From positions 4,968,469 through 5,032,468 of the forward strand of contig CP053162.1 of NCBI GenBank assembly GCA_014607495.2: DNA of 64,000 bases. The letters are read 5' to 3'. A program made the translations under genes and the position numbers. This DNA comes from Carposina sasakii. Taxonomy: Eukaryota > Arthropoda > Insecta > Lepidoptera > Carposinidae. This document shows, one piece after another, positions 34,958 through 48,524 of the stretch (positions within the stretch are counted from its first letter, which is position 1; each line of letters opens with the position of its first letter). The notes beneath the pieces were generated by a model. It worked only from the letters and a program-made list of their open reading frames with translations, had not been told where the DNA came from and ran no database searches.

Positions 34958-36575
34958 TGTTACGAGTATTGCCTTTGAGCTTAAACGTTCAACCTGCCTA
35001 TGTATCTGGAAGATGTTTTTTATCGCCGGTTTTAGCAGTAGGTAAGTGAACACAGTACTACCTAGACTGTTACAAAATTAGTTACCGAACCCAGCCTATT
35101 TCGGTTAGCCATACTCGTAAATGATCTATAAATGACCGAAACGTATTTATTCGGTAGAAGTTATTGTCCATTATAAAGCATTGCCGACTTTTATTACTAA
35201 ATCAATACTAACGGCATTAAATTATTTATAGCGGCAATTAGTTAAAAGGCTGCTTTGAACACTCCCATCTTTTGGGCTGCCTTAGACGAAAATACTCGGA
35301 AAATAAAGTACCCATAATCCTACTATCCCATATAATCCTGTTTACCATCTAATGAGAAATATGCCCACCTACGGTTTTTTAGGTAAGTAGGTATAAGGTA
35401 CCTACAATAGAATAGTGGTACCTAATACCCAATGAAGAAATAGCTGTCTGTCCATTGCCTTTTAGCGACAATACGGATGAAAAAAAAAAAAACTTCTTAC
35501 GCATTGATTGAATAGGCAACTAACCAAGGACCTGATAATCGAGTAAGTACCTGGTTGCTAAGTTAGTCAACCTACCTAATTACCTAGTGGTCAATTTAAG
35601 TAAATCCACTGACTCTCAAACCTGACGACCCACGATTATATTAAGTATACCTACTTACAGCTATATATAGCTGCTACTCCGAAGCCAACCATGAGGTTAG
35701 CGAAACATTGGCGGGAGGCACGGGACCGGAGTGTATGGCTTCAGGGGCATAAATATAATACATGGTGGCAAGTCGGTAAAAACATGTGATTTCGAGTCGA
35801 AAGTTTTGTGTATAGGTACTACAGGTACTACTTTCATAGCATTTCTCTTAACATATACCTACCCCTTTTGTTACACCCTGTTCAGGTACCTACTAAGTGC
35901 GAATGAAGATCGATAAGGATCCAGCAAGCTGTTCTCTAAATTAAAGTTAATGTAAATTGGTTCGTGCTTCGCGTGTAAAATCTGCGCGATACGAGTAGGT
36001 ACTATAGTTATAGAAGTGCTGTAAGAATAATGTTACCCGACTGTAGCCATCCAGCTCTAGAAAAATCCAATTCGTTTAATGAAATGAATGAAAAATTAAA
36101 TGTCATTAAAAGGAAGGTTTTTGTCAACCTTCGCACCTTGTGTTGAATGATGTTTAGCTTCGCTGGTAAAGAGAAGTTATTCTTTAACTTCAATCCATTT
36201 TAGATTCCTTTCAAATTCAAAAGGAAAACAGTGTTATTGAAGTGTATTTACTCTCTCTCTTATCCTTTTTTTGACGGATGCTCACGATTAATGCTTGATG
36301 GAAGACAATATGGTTAGAATATAAGTTTCCAGAATGTATCATCCATCACTGACCAAATGTACCTATTGTCGAGTAGTAAATTAAAATGAGGCGAATATCC
36401 CGCACCTTCCGCTCTTATACATACATACACACGGTAGCAGATTTGCAGGATCATAAAGGAGAACCCATAGTCACATATAGGTACTTAGCATAGCATACCT
36501 ACAGATGTACCTAGGTACCTAACTCTGCAGCTTGAAGGCAGGTACCTATATTATCACATATATACCTGACGGGCC
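34958..36575. other. Gene-poor stretch with an M1 MITE half
   Basis: Many TACCTA/TAGGTA words, a common local bias here. About 35744-35885 is half of an M1 MITE ('gtgatttcgagtcgaaagtt' to 'cttttgttacaccctg'). I see no gene in the remainder. Confidence 0.45.
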
Positions 36576-36965
36576 ATGACTTACGGAGCCGAGACGTGGA
36601 ACCTGACGGTGGGGCTGGCTCACCGATTACATGTCACTCAGAGAGCTATGGAAAGGTCAACGCTCGGAATCTCGCGAATGGACAAAGTCCGAAACGAGAT
36701 TATCCGGCAGAAGACCAAAGTGACAGACATAGTCTCGAAATGTAGCAGACTGAAGTGGCAGTGGGCCGGCCACATCTGTCGTAGAACCGATGGACGGTGG
36801 ACTAAACGGGTTCTCGAATGGAGACCGCGCCTCGGCAAGCGTAGCGTTGGGCGCCCTCCGGCCAGATGGACCGATGACTTAAAGAGGACGGCTGGTAGTG
36901 ACTAGATGGCAAAAACGGGAGATCGAGCCATGTGGCGTACACGTCCAGCAGTGGACTGCAATAGA
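36576..36965 (+). mobile_element. RTE LINE 3' fragment
   Basis: Encodes about 109 residues of the RTE C-terminal region: 'MTYGAETWNLTVGLAHRL', 'RAMERSTLGISRMDK', 'KWQWAGHICRRTDGRWTKR' and 'GRPPARWTDDL', then a stop. The non-coding end 'ccagcagtggactgcaatag' follows. It parallels 62568-62965 but is a separate, diverged copy. Confidence 0.85.
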
Positions 36966-38101
36966 CTGACGATGATGACCCGACGGGCGCAGAAATGATA
37001 CCTCGCAGGAGGTCCAATATTTAATTTTAAATCACTTACTACACCAAAAGAAGTGCGATCTCGAACTTCACACATCTCAAGCTTATCTATGCGGACGTCC
37101 GAGTAGACTCCCAGAACTGATTGATGTTCGATACCTCTACAATTTAATTGAGAGCACATCAGTATTCAGCGCACAGTCTACTGAGCGCCTGACTTGATTG
37201 TGATCGACACGGGCTCAATAATGCATGAACAACATAATATTCAATGTTGTTGGACAGTTATCACATGTGACATAATTATTCCTGTCGGAAATGGGGGTTG
37301 ATTCTCGCGACACTCGACATAATCTCGGTGGTCGAGTTATTTCACACAGATATCAAGTAAGTTGTGGGCTCGCACACGTCTCACAGTTTCTCACGTAGGT
37401 CTTAATAGTCATGAAAATTGGGTGTAAAATAAAAACCCGTGTGCCTAGCCTCGTTGTGGATTGTATGCGTGTCTATACGATTACCTATGTAGGTATCTTA
37501 TCTGATAAATAAAATCTTGACGCTATCTCTAGAAGTTGTCCGAGGGCAATACAGATGATCTGTAGAATACTAAAAACTAGAATAATAATAGACGTCAGCT
37601 GATCATATGCTCGATTGTTTTAGATACCTATCAGTAAGTAGTATTAAGTAATCCAAATTTTTTCGCATTTAGATAAGCATTTAGAGATATGTCGAGTGAC
37701 GCCAGAATCGACCTCACGACCACATCGAGGTATTTCACAATATGAGGGGGAGGATACGGATTTAGAAATACTTAGGTACTTAAACCTGTGTCGGAGGTAC
37801 GCGTATTTCAGTTTTAGGTAGGTACAAAAGGAAGGAATCTTAACATTGTTCCTAAGTAATTTCATTTAGGGCCAATTTTTCCAATGGTTTCTCCATCTCT
37901 ATCTTGTTCAAGTTTTAGAGGAAACAACATCAAAATCCTTCAGATAGGCTATCTGAGTATTGGTAAAATCAGCCTTTAGGGTTCTTTAGTAAAAATATAC
38001 CCTTTTTATTTCTAATACCTGTTCCAGTTATAGTGGGCTTTTTATAGCATTTTGCCGTGCCGTAGATACCTATAAAGGTACCCCTTTTGTTAGAGTCTAT
38101 A
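36966..38101. other. No recognisable feature
   Basis: Single-copy-looking AT-rich sequence on both strands. The short open frames here have no splice support or family motif. Confidence 0.4.
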
Positions 38102-38484
38102 CAGGGTGATATTTGGTCGTCAAAGTTCCTGAAAACTACGAAATCTCCTTATCATCACGACAATTTTTCTCCATGGAAACATACCTGGGAAGTGTCTAGT
38201 TCCCAAAATATTACGGTCCAAAGTTGAGTAAATAGACTGCGTGTTTAAAAAATAAATGCACAAAGACGCGCGTAACAAAAATTTTTTACGAGAAATAATT
38301 AATATCTGTCTATGAAAAAACCAGCAGACACTGGACACTATAAATTTCGCCCGATCAAGTTATGAAAAAAAAAAATTCAAAAAAATTTACATTGTTTTTC
38401 AGCATTTTATTTTGCATAAACTTACTTTATTTAATGTATAGAGTACGTACCGTTCGTTAAGGGTGGCAACAAAAAAACAGCCTG
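38102..38484 (-). repeat. M2 MITE, TA-flanked
   Basis: Begins CAGGGTGAT after TA and ends GCCTG before TA. The body ('atggaaacatacctgggaag', 'gcgaaatttat'-like, 'gttaagggtggcaac') is the reverse of the units at 48184-48524 and 63028-63800. It is non-coding with mariner-like ends. Confidence 0.75.
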
Positions 38485-40229
38485 TATACTTAGGTGCTCT
38501 GAAAGTTCACATGTAACGTTGTCTATGCATGTAACTATAAAACGAAAATCCCATTTTAATATAACATTTACAAAGTCACCTTAGACCAGGGTAAGCACCT
38601 AATGGAGGGTATATCACTGCGTGTGCGGAGCAATCAGCTCTGCGTCTATCAGGGAGCAGCTAATGTGGCTCCCTCCAAACTCGATCACTATCGTAGACAA
38701 TGGCATTACCATTGGACAGCGGATCACTGGCTTAGTTAGTGACTGGGAGTTGCCACAGAGTAATGCCTTTAGAGAGCCTTTCAAGTAGATCCTTTCATAA
38801 GTAGAGACATTGTTGGCGTCACGCAAGCAAAGAAACCATAAATAATGGGATCAGGGCAGGAATATGATTAGGTATATTTAGGCAGGTGTCTATAAAATGC
38901 TTTGTTCTTAATTACGTAAGAGCGCTGGCACGGAATGCAGAGGTCGTGGGTTCCATTCCCACTCGGGTGAAGATTTTTTTCCATTTCTTTATTAATAACT
39001 TACTTACGTGAATGAAATACGCATAGCACTGCTGGACTAGGGACCTGAAACAAAACAGGGTAAGTATTTTTTATATGACGTAGTTAAAAGGAACAAACTC
39101 GAACTTGGTAACTAACTTTTCAAGTTACCGTACTAGTATAGGTTTGTAGTAAGAATTTTTCAAATTCAAATTCAAAATCATTTATTCGACATGAAAGCAT
39201 TAACAACTTGTTTGTCGATTGTCTAATTATATGTTACTTTCTATGTTCGCATCCCAAAATGAAAATACGAATACAGACATCACTGAAAACTTTTCTGCTG
39301 AGATCATCGCTGACCTTATCGTGAGAGACCCTATTTAAGAGCACTACGGAAGTTGATGCCTTGTGATTAGTCTTTTGAAGGACGCCGCTGGATGTCGCTT
39401 AATTGCAAAACAGCTTACCTCGGGGCCTTCGAGGCTTAGATTAACGGGATTGTCTCTGGTCAGGGCCCGAGTTGCACCCAGTTTATCTTATTTATCGTGA
39501 GGATACCATGAACTATGTCTTGTGGTGATGCGGGACTCGTCGACTAAGGATCTCGGGAATTCTCTCAGGTGATAAGCTAGCAACTTGTCACTGTTAATTA
39601 GTCTACTCTTACTACGCTACCGTGTGTAATGTACCTACCTATGTTGGTACTTATCCAGTGGCGGCACTAGACCACGCGTGGACGTCGGCGAAATTAGGCT
39701 CGCAAGGCCTCAAGTGTATGAAAATAAATATAAACGAATACATATTAAAATTTTAAATAATTAAAAACTTTTGCAAAGCCCCCTCAAGCCGACGACGGAC
39801 GTGATAAAATTGTCAAGTGATAAAATTGTCGATTTTTGGACGTTAATATCTAACTAACCGTTGGAGGATTGTTTATGAAATTTGGAGCACATATCAATTT
39901 CGCAAGCCTCAATATGTGAGCCAAATTTGACAAGTTTACGTGAAACAGTTTTTGAATTATGAGGGTGTCAAAAGTGGCTCCAAATGGTTCGTGTAAAATT
40001 ACACACGATGCGGCTCGCCAGTTCTGCTAGCTGGAACTTTGGCTTGACACGCTGCCGCGTGTCTAGATAGATCAATGATTTCTGTTAATATTGAACAATA
40101 ATATAATGAAATAATCATGTTCTGGAAGTGCTCTGGAAGTGAAAAAAAAGTATAATACGATAGCTGCTTCTCTTCCTGGGCATACTGTACAAGTCAGTAG
40201 AGGGACAAGAGGGTCTTGGTGTTTTTTAG
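38485..40229. other. Gene-poor stretch with SINE and LINE-tail fragments
   Basis: Contains a possible Pol III B box at about 38945-38970 ('ggtcgtgggttccattccca'), which looks like a SINE head rather than a tRNA gene. Also present are the reversed LINE-like tail at 39150-39265 and SINE-C text at 39510-39640 ('tctcaggtgataagctagca'). I see no gene. Confidence 0.45.
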
Positions 40230-40390
40230 GCGATGGGCTGACCACCTGTCACTACTAACCGAACTTGTACATCTCAACTATACCCTAAAAATTGGTCCGA
40301 AGTGGTACCATGTGGTTCTATCGGCCCTTGGTGCTCTGCCTACCCCGTAAGGGATAAAGGCGTGATTATATGTATGTATGTATATGTAAA
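40230..40390 (+). repeat. SINE-D copy
   Basis: 'gctgaccacctgtcactact', 'cgaacttgtacatctcaact' and 'taccccgtaagggataaagg', ending in an ATGT microsatellite. It is closely similar to 12756-12900. Confidence 0.7.
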
Positions 40391-40863
40391 TAATCATGTA
40401 CCTATGTACAAAGTACTGTAGGTAAAGGTAAGAGCCAAGAAGAATATCAAAGGAAAAGATGTTTACTATTGGAATTTGAGAGATTTTTTCCGAAATCTCT
40501 ATTGTGGTTTTGCCTCCCCTAAATTATATATACCCTATACCTACCCTATACCTACCTATATTGACAACCACTTGTATCCCAGTGTTGTTTGTTATCATGG
40601 GCATTTTCTTCTTATGGGATTTAGTTAGGTATTCCGACACTCCCTCCAAACCACTGAAAAACCATTCTAAAGTCACAGTGTACTACCTCGAATGAGGGTT
40701 ACCTTAAAGGAAAATATTATACGACATAGAATACCAACGTTAGCGGTTTCTTAAAATACTTAAATTAGCTCTTTGACGTGGACGTGTTTCGATTCACTAA
40801 CTTCCTGAAAACTCCCCGCTGATTCCAGATTTTCTTAATCGAGATTTAAAAGTGATCGTTACA

Positions 40864-41133
40864 CAGGATGTAACAAAAAGGGTAAGTACGAGTATGTTAA
40901 GCGAAAAGCTATGAATATAGCCCACTATAAAGAAACTATTACCAAAATTTGAGACTCGAAAACAAATGTTTATTTTTCCAGTTAGTATGGAGAATTCCTA
41001 AACAACTCAGGTATGTTCATACAATCTTGAAAAATAAACATGGGATTTCGAGCCTTCAATTTTGAGAATAGGGTCTTTATAATGGGCTATAGTCATAGCT
41101 TTGCGCTTAACATACCTCTTTTGTTACACCTTG
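40864..41133. repeat. M1 MITE
   Basis: An inverted-repeat element: 'caggatgtaacaaaaagggt', 'gttaagcgaaaagctatgaa' and 'aatttgagactcgaaaacaa' on the left, returning as 'catagctttgcgcttaacat' and 'ttgttacaccttg' on the right. TA follows the right end. Confidence 0.75.
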
Positions 41134-41366
41134 TATACAGAACTGGATCAAAACTTTCTCGATTCCTTCTGGGTCGGAACATATTAAATGCAAGAATTTC
41201 CATAATACATAGTGGAATATTACCGTCTGGCATTTCGTATGACGCGGATATATTATTGCGAGGCACGGGAGTTAGTTGTGATTGTTTTCTGCAGTTATTT
41301 TGTTATTGGATTTTACTTTAGGTGCATATAAGCAAGTTGTCTGATAACAGTTTAACCACATAAGTA

Positions 41367-41475
41367 ATAGATAGATAGATAGATAAAATTCTTTATTGTA
41401 CTACAGCAAAAAACACATGTACAAGGGCGAGCTTAATGCCTTGCAAGGCATTCTCTACCAGCTAACCTGGTTACT
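41367..41475 (-). repeat. LINE-like 3' tail with GATA microsatellite
   Basis: GATA units, then 'aaaattctttattgtactac' and 'cttgcaaggcattctctacc'. The orientation is opposite to 31110-31435. Confidence 0.45.
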
Positions 41476-42934
41476 TATGAATAACATCTTTCACACATTT
41501 TTCACAGAAAAAAGGTATTATTTATGTGAAGTGTGTATGCCTACCTAAGTTAATTTTTCTACCTACCCTATTCGGGTACCTACGTAGGTACCGAAAATAG
41601 CTTATACCTCAGCGAATAACTTTAACAGTGTTTTCCAAACTTACCCAAAGAACTTCGTCACCTTTGAAATAAGCTACCTACATATGAAATGGTTTTACAT
41701 GAAATCGAGGACATTTTTATTTAGGAAAAGTCCCTGGGCCAAATATGGCATAATCAAAGAATATACTTACTCTCTAACGAGGGCATAATATTATCCGTGA
41801 TTGTCATGTCACGTGACAATCGAGACATTTCGTTAATGTTAGGTGTAGGTCCAACTTGAGATATTTATCTTTGGGTACGTGGTACGTGGGAGAGAAGTAC
41901 TCGAAGCCAATACAAACATTTGGAAAAAACACGTGTAACCATGGAGGAAATAAAATTTCCTCAATGCGTGTAACCTTTATTTTCACATAAATCATAATAA
42001 ATCATAGTTAACAGATTATGATTGATTATTATAGCAATAACTCTTAATTTTTGTGTAAGGGCAGATTTTTTTAATAGTAAGCTCATGACTATTGGAAAAA
42101 TCGGCCTTACTAAATGCATTATACCGAAATAACCTTCTTAAAATCTTTGTCTGTATATCTGTCTGTCTATTTGTTCCGGACTCAGATGAATGATAAACAG
42201 TTCGGGATAATCTCTGACACGGATAGGCAGATTTTGAAGGGACTTTTCACTGGCAGATAGCTGATGTCATAAGGAGTAAGTTTTGTTCCCGAAATTCTCA
42301 CGGGAATGGGAAATATCGGGAATTCTAAAGTTCACGCAGATGTCGCGGGCGGCCGCTCTTGTAGGTAATATTTTAAGAACTAGTAGGAAGTAAGATAAAA
42401 TTCCTTTCTATTGAAGCTTTTACTCTCTACAAAAGTTGAAGTTGAAACAACATGGAAATTTCCCGTTTCACTCAAAGTTCGCTGAATTTCGCTGTGTTTT
42501 TTCGATGCTCTATTCGAAAGTTGTTTCATAAATAAAACTTTTACTTGTTTTACCTAAAGAGTATCTATCTTCTTAGAATACAATGTACTTAGTTACGTAG
42601 GTTGATATTATTAAACTCACATGCTTTCAATGATAAAGTATCAAAATCTTAGAACTTAATTAAAATGTTTTCAATAACATTTACATTATTAGATCTTCTA
42701 GTTCTAAAGTCTCAATTAATTTAATCTAACAATTATGTAAATTAAAACTAGTAATTATAATCTTAATTAATAAGCAGACACATTTCAGTAATAATTATAG
42801 CATTCTATTGCACATCATAAGGCTTTACATTCACTGCCGCGAGGCTATTAGGTACCGTCGGCATATAATTATATCACCTCAAGGAGCGTCCGACCAATAT
42901 AAATATTTTATTGTCCGACCTTTGTTATCCGAGG
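41476..42934. other. Gene-poor stretch
   Basis: Holds a short palindrome (about 41940-41968, 'ggaggaaataaaatttcctc') and a repeat-like block at 42130-42370 ending 'gatgtcgcgggcggccgctc', which resembles the SINE-A/5405 head group. I see nothing else I can support. Confidence 0.4.
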
Positions 42935-43770
42935 CTAATGTGTGTATTTTTTTATTTTTTATTTATTTAACATTTTCATTAGTACATTAATACTACAATT
43001 TGCCACTCACGTAGTCCTTATTGGTCTGTCTGGAGTGGCGAGATCGTTCCGTTAACATAATACTTTTTCAATAAATGTAAGTTTTTTCTAGGCGACTGTA
43101 CAAAGTCTCTAATTAGTTCGGCAGGCATTTCGTTAATTATATCCGGTAGCATATACTCCCATGTGCGTGTACCATATACATTGTTATATTTTGGCAGGCT
43201 AAATGTTTTTGTATAGGTCAGCGTTCTCATACACGTTGGTCTAACTTTTAATTCTAGATAATTTAAATTAGGATATTCCTCACTTAAAATTGCAAATTTG
43301 ATTTTATTGGAGATATTCATAACGTTGCAATGGGAGAATAGTCCCTCATAATTTTCATTTTTAAATTTATCTCTATATTTTTTTTGCGCAATAATTTTAA
43401 GTAAACTAAAGTGTAGTTTTCGAATATCTTTAATATACGTTTTGTAAGTTCTACCATAGCTACTTATACCATAGCTGATGACAGAATCAGCCAGTGCTAG
43501 GTACAACAGTCTTAGAATTTTAGGTGGTACTTTATATTTAAGTATATGAAATTGACTTATTAATGATCTTAATTTGTTACTAATATGTTGTATGTGTGCA
43601 CACCAGTTGAATCTGTCGTCCAAGATAAGGCCAAGGTATTTATGTGTCTTAACTAGTTCTAATGGTGAGCATTTACATGGTTTGTTGTTTAAATGCAGGC
43701 ATTGGTGTTCATGGGCTATGATTCTGGGGACTGTTGCTCATCTACATAGTCTACGAATAATATAAAAATG
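42935..43770 (-). mobile_element. 5'-truncated non-LTR retrotransposon (CR1/jockey-like), C-terminal part
   Basis: The minus strand encodes the post-RT region: 'VKTHKYLGLILDDRFNW', 'HISNKLRSLISQFHILKYK', 'RLLYLALADSVISYGISSYG' and 'IRKLHFSLLKII', with a stop at 43018. An A-rich tail (plus-strand T-run, 42945-42960) marks the 3' end. 'YLGLILDDRFNW' and the 'SVISYGISSYG' block are typical of jockey/CR1-group reverse transcriptases. The polymerase core is missing, so the copy is dead. Confidence 0.8.
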
Positions 43771-43789
43771 AATCGCTAAATGTGTTGCT

Positions 43790-44055
43790 AAGCGCAAATC
43801 TCGAGAACAGCTAAACCAATTTCGCTAATTATTTTTTTTGAATATTCCTTGAAGTAAGAGGATAGTTCTTACGGAGAGAAAAAATTGCCTGAAAAAGTCT
43901 AAAAAGCCGGGGCAGGTCATATGTAGCCTTCCTAGCGTTAGATAAATGGGCTATCTAACAGTGAAATGATTTTTCAAATCGGACCAGTACCTAGTTCCTG
44001 AGATTAGCGCGTTCAAACAAACTCTTCAGTTTTATAATATTAGTATAGATTATTA
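43790..44055 (-). repeat. Reverse copy of the 5405-type repeat
   Basis: 'cgctaattattttttttgaa', 'gccttcctagcgttagataa', 'atgggctatctaacagtgaa' and 'tcctgagattagcgcgttca', ending 'cagttttataatattagtat'. Confidence 0.6.
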
Positions 44056-47000
44056 TTATTCCAAGGAAGTAGTTACTATTACTAGCAAGGTAGAGTTAGG
44101 GGAATAATCAGATGCATCCTGCGAGTCCTACCTATCCTATCCTACTTATAAGTAATATCAATGCGAAAGTTTGTGAGGATGGATTTGGGTGAATTTCCCA
44201 GGTACGTTTTTAGCGCGGCGTGGATGAAAATCGTAGTGGAAAGTGCAAAATGCACATTTATTAATTTTATTTCATTAAGTTCAGACAGTGATCTAGACTA
44301 ACGTTTAAAACTTAAGACCAAAATCTATTTGTTTACGCATTATCAAAGGCTCTAAATCTAATTGCGGTGCTATGTCCCCACTTCATTTGCAAAAATAAAT
44401 TTGGCTATTTCTATTTTCGGGTGAATTAATTTAACAGAATACATACATATTTTAAAAATACATTAAATGACACTATTATTTACACCATGAGCAGTAATTT
44501 AACTTAACCCGGTAGTACCTGTAACAGCTTTTTAAAAATGTCCCGCGGAAAAAGTCAATAACGCTGGCGCATTTTGAACATTACACTATTTCATCATAAT
44601 GAATGAGATAGATGCTAAGCTATCTTTCCCCGCACTGCTCTGTCAAGCCATCGTATACCAAGTACAAGGATGTTTGATACACTGAACAGTTTTCCCGCCA
44701 AAAACGTAAGTATAACCTGCGGTGGCGCAGGAATACAAATTTATCATATAACGGTGTCATGTGTATTTAAAAAACTAAGAGGCTGTTTAAAAAGAAATTT
44801 TACAGATGATTAAAGATTAGATGTATCGACGTAATTGCAAATGAATTATTACAATTAAAATAATAGTGTCCGTTATAATTTGAAATTTGTTACTTAATTC
44901 TAAGTATGGTGTCGCAACTCCAGTGGCTCCGGTGGCAAAAAAGAGGGCCACCGTAATTTAATAATGTCACCGTAATTGATATTTTGTCTTTTTGTATACA
45001 GGATGACTGGAAAACGGGTATTATTTCTATTGAGGTGTAAAAGTACAGCCCATTTTCTACCTTCATGGGTAGGAAAACCCATTAAAAAAATTACGGCTTC
45101 AGGGTTATGCCCCATTTAGTAATGTTTTTAAAATCACCTTATTATTAAATGGAAATGCATAAAAAAACTAAAATACGTGTATATTTCAGTAATTCAACTA
45201 GATAAATAAATAATCATTTGAGACAAAACAACAGACATCAACTTGGCATTGTCAAAGTACAATTACCAAAAGGTTTATATTTTTTTTTCCTGATTCTTTC
45301 CTATTCATTCAAAATAATGATTTCACGTAATGCGCACACTTCATTAAACTAAATTCAAAAGGTATAATTATGAAAAAGCTTACCAACAGCTGACTAATAA
45401 GAATTTTAAAAGGTGCTATCCTATGGCGCGACAACCTTTTTAACAAGTAACCTAAGTTTGTAGTCAAATTTAAAAAAATACAAAGGTGATGAACTGACAT
45501 TATAATATATAGCATAGGAATCTTACTGCTATCCAAAGGCCTTTTCATGATGCAGTTCAACTCGAATCGAGGTCATACCGCCACCTCCATCTCGTTTTAC
45601 TCCTACCCCAGGCAGCCGCTCTGTAGCATCCAGCCAGTTGCACTGTTCGTCTATCTTTCAGTGTCTAAACGACTAACATGGCCGGCACTTTTACTGTCCA
45701 GTTCCTTTTTGGTAGGCGATTAGCATACCTAATGGTGTTCCTGATGCAGTCTGAGCACTGTAGGTCAATCGATAGACAGCATAAGTACACATATCGACAA
45801 GAAGACGTTATAAGATCATAGGAAGGGAACCATTCCTAAATGAACTAAGTTCTTCCAGGCACTTAAGATTCATCTCTCAATATTAATAGCTGACCAATAA
45901 GAATGTAATATTTTTCTGAGTCCTGACTATTCTCAGAAAAAATGTCTATATATTGAATGTTCTACTGGCCTAGTAGGTGTACTCATGCACATAATTATTA
46001 TCTACTTCAATCCCACATTTTGTGATATTGATTATGACTTCAGTTCAACCTCAAGGAAACCACCCAAAATTGCTACTATAAATGAACTGTTACGAATAAA
46101 CCCGAGTAACTTTGCGATAAACCCGAGTAGCTTGAACAAGTACGCCTAATGATAACAGAAGAGTTTTACATTCTACTTGCCTCAATATAACACTGCTATA
46201 GACTGTAGCGCCACGGAATGTATTTTTCGAAACCTATATTGGTCAGCTGCTGGTAAGCTTTCTCATAATAAGTTATACCTTTTAAAGTAGCTTATTAAAT
46301 AAGGAATTTAGTTTGATAAAGGGTACGCATGACGCAGTATATTATTTTGAAAGAGTAGGGGCTTAATTGGCAAAAACATTTAACAAATTTTGCTTGACCA
46401 TTCCATTTTGATAGATTTTTGGGAGGTCAAAGTATAAAATGTGATTTATTTCTTATATGCCATTCTACTCCTCTAAAAGGAGATTTAAAAAAAATCATAA
46501 AATGTCATATCTCCGACACCGTGAATTTCCGGATGGGTTGTTCCTTATATATAAAGGTAGCTAACGAGGTGCACTTTCAAATGTGAAAAGAAATGATCCT
46601 TATTTCTGGTTTTCGAAGATTTTTACGTACATATAAATAAATACGGCTAGGTTCCTGAAATGGTGTAGTCAGAACTGCGAGATCTTAAAGGAGATACCAT
46701 GGCCACTACGTTTTATGCTAAGAAAAAACTCACTAGGAAGCATTTTAAAGTATGTAATAAAATATTTCCCTAACTGTTAACGTGTTCCTTAAATTTGTTA
46801 TCATAGTTTCTAAGCTATAATCATGACGATAAACATTATTACCAACTAATAAACGAAAAATCTAAAGTTTTCAAGTTCTTATAAAACAAATAAATTGGAA
46901 ATTCGTATGATGTTCTCCTGTATTTATAATTCCGCTGGTTGTAATAAATTTCAGTGGATAGATTAACAATTTCGGTGGTTTGATAATAATATCGGTGGCG

Positions 47001-47394
47001 ATTGAAATTTTTAAATGCAGATATCTCAAGAAATAATACGTTTTTAAAAATGTGTACCATATGACTGAATATTATATATTTTTAGCTATTACTTCGAATA
47101 CAAAAAAGTTATAGAAAGTGGATATAAAATTTCGCCAGCGTAATTAGTCAAAAATCGAGGTTGTTGAAATTCACCCATTTGTGTGTTATTCTCTCACACA
47201 AAAACTACTAAATGGATTTTGATAAAACTTGCCAAGTATATAACTTATACATCAGAATTCAGTATAACATATAGGCTGATCACAGACCTCCGTTTGCTAC
47301 AGTATTGTTCCTGATAGGTGGGTACACCTATTTTTACGTGATTTCTAATTCTATCACCCTACCTACACACCTATTTGTAGTATTCTGCAGACCG
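44056..47394. other. Gene-poor stretch, 3.3 kb
   Basis: AT-rich and without a convincing frame or splice-bounded exon. A SINE-C fragment in reverse lies at about 46655-46725 ('gatcttaaaggagataccat'). A block at about 44995-45120 ('acaggatgactggaaaacgg') may be a MITE end. No host gene is recognised. Confidence 0.45.
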
Positions 47395-47691
47395 TATTTC
47401 ACGGTCAAGCTCAATGGAGATTAGCCATCTACGCAGGAGATAATTATAGTTACAAGTGTTTTTTCTCTCCGTTAGGGTTGATCAGTTATTTAAACTTTTA
47501 TAAGGGCAAGTTTTTTTTGTTAGTGTTATTGTTATTTTTAAACTATTTTTTTCGTGAAAATATGAAAAAAAAAATCGGAAAATTTTGGAATTTTCCTGCG
47601 AAAACTTTCAATGTTTTCCGTCTCAGAATCATAGTCTGAAGTCATGGTATCAATATTTGCCTGGCTGTCACAAACACCCTGTAGGTATTAC
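47395..47691. repeat. SINE-G fragment and half of an M3 MITE
   Basis: 47395-47455 carries 'caatggagattagccatcta' and 'cgcaggagataattatagtt' (SINE-G). About 47560-47691 reads 'aattttcctgcgaaaacttt' to 'gcctggctgtcacaaacacc' and ends CCCTG before TA, matching the right end of the M3 element at 50158-50631. Confidence 0.55.
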
Positions 47692-48183
47692 TAAGTTATA
47701 AATAATCAGGCATTTGTTCCTACATTAAATCCAGTAATAGGTACTTTTTTCTCAAGCTAAACAAACCAAGTTTTAATTACGTAGTCCCAAGTTCTTTGAC
47801 CCTTTGCCCTGTGCATTGATGCGTGCATTTTATCACGGAATATACCCAAGAATTAATCCAAAGGAGTTATTATTTCATCTTTCAGAATATACCTACCTAC
47901 TTTGCATTCAATTTCAGTGGAGGAGAGCGACGCAATGTGTTTATTTCATGGTTCGCGGAGTAGCCTTTGATATTCGTGATGAGGTCTGACTACTTGAAGG
48001 ATGCTGCTTCTATACGGTCATTATATTTTATGCACATTATGAACCTGTAGAGAATTCTCCGTCCGTTCATCTGAATATGCATTTTTGGTGGCTTAATAAT
48101 TCAAGAATAAACTGGACAAACATTAAAGACCATAGAAAGTCTCAAGAGGAGAATAATAAGATACGGGCGATATGTATATTATA
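47692..48183. other. No recognisable feature
   Basis: No frame with family motifs and no copy of the repeat families named here. Confidence 0.35.
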
Positions 48184-48524
48184 CTGGATGTTTTTTCGTT
48201 GCCACCCTTAACGAAGGGTACGTACCATGGTGAAATTACGTACTCTATACATCAAATAAAGTAAGTTTATGCCAAAAAATGCTGGGAAAAGATGTTTTCT
48301 CAATTACTTGATCGGGCGAAATTTATAGTGTCCAGTATTTATGCTAGTTTTTTTCATAGACAGATATGCATTTATGCAGAAAAATGCAGTCTATTTACTT
48401 AACTTTAGACCCTAATATCTTGGGAACCAGACACTTCCCAGGTATGCTCCCATGGAGAAAAATGATCGTGATGATGAGGAAATGCCGTAGTTGTCGGGAA
48501 CGTTGACGACCAAAAATCATCCTG
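48184..48524 (+). repeat. M2 MITE
   Basis: 'ctggatgttttttcgttgcc', 'acccttaacgaagggtacgt', 'gatcgggcgaaatttatagt' and 'tgatcgtgatgatgaggaaa', ending CATCCTG before TA. It is a full-length relative of the units at 63.0-63.8 kb. Confidence 0.75.

Noticed and set aside
38918..38975. A tRNA gene
   Set aside because: A B-box-like stretch is present, but I could not fold a full cloverleaf; it looks like a tRNA-derived SINE head.
41040..41321. 93-residue plus-strand frame
   Set aside because: Its first part is the M1 MITE right arm, so it is not a real coding sequence.
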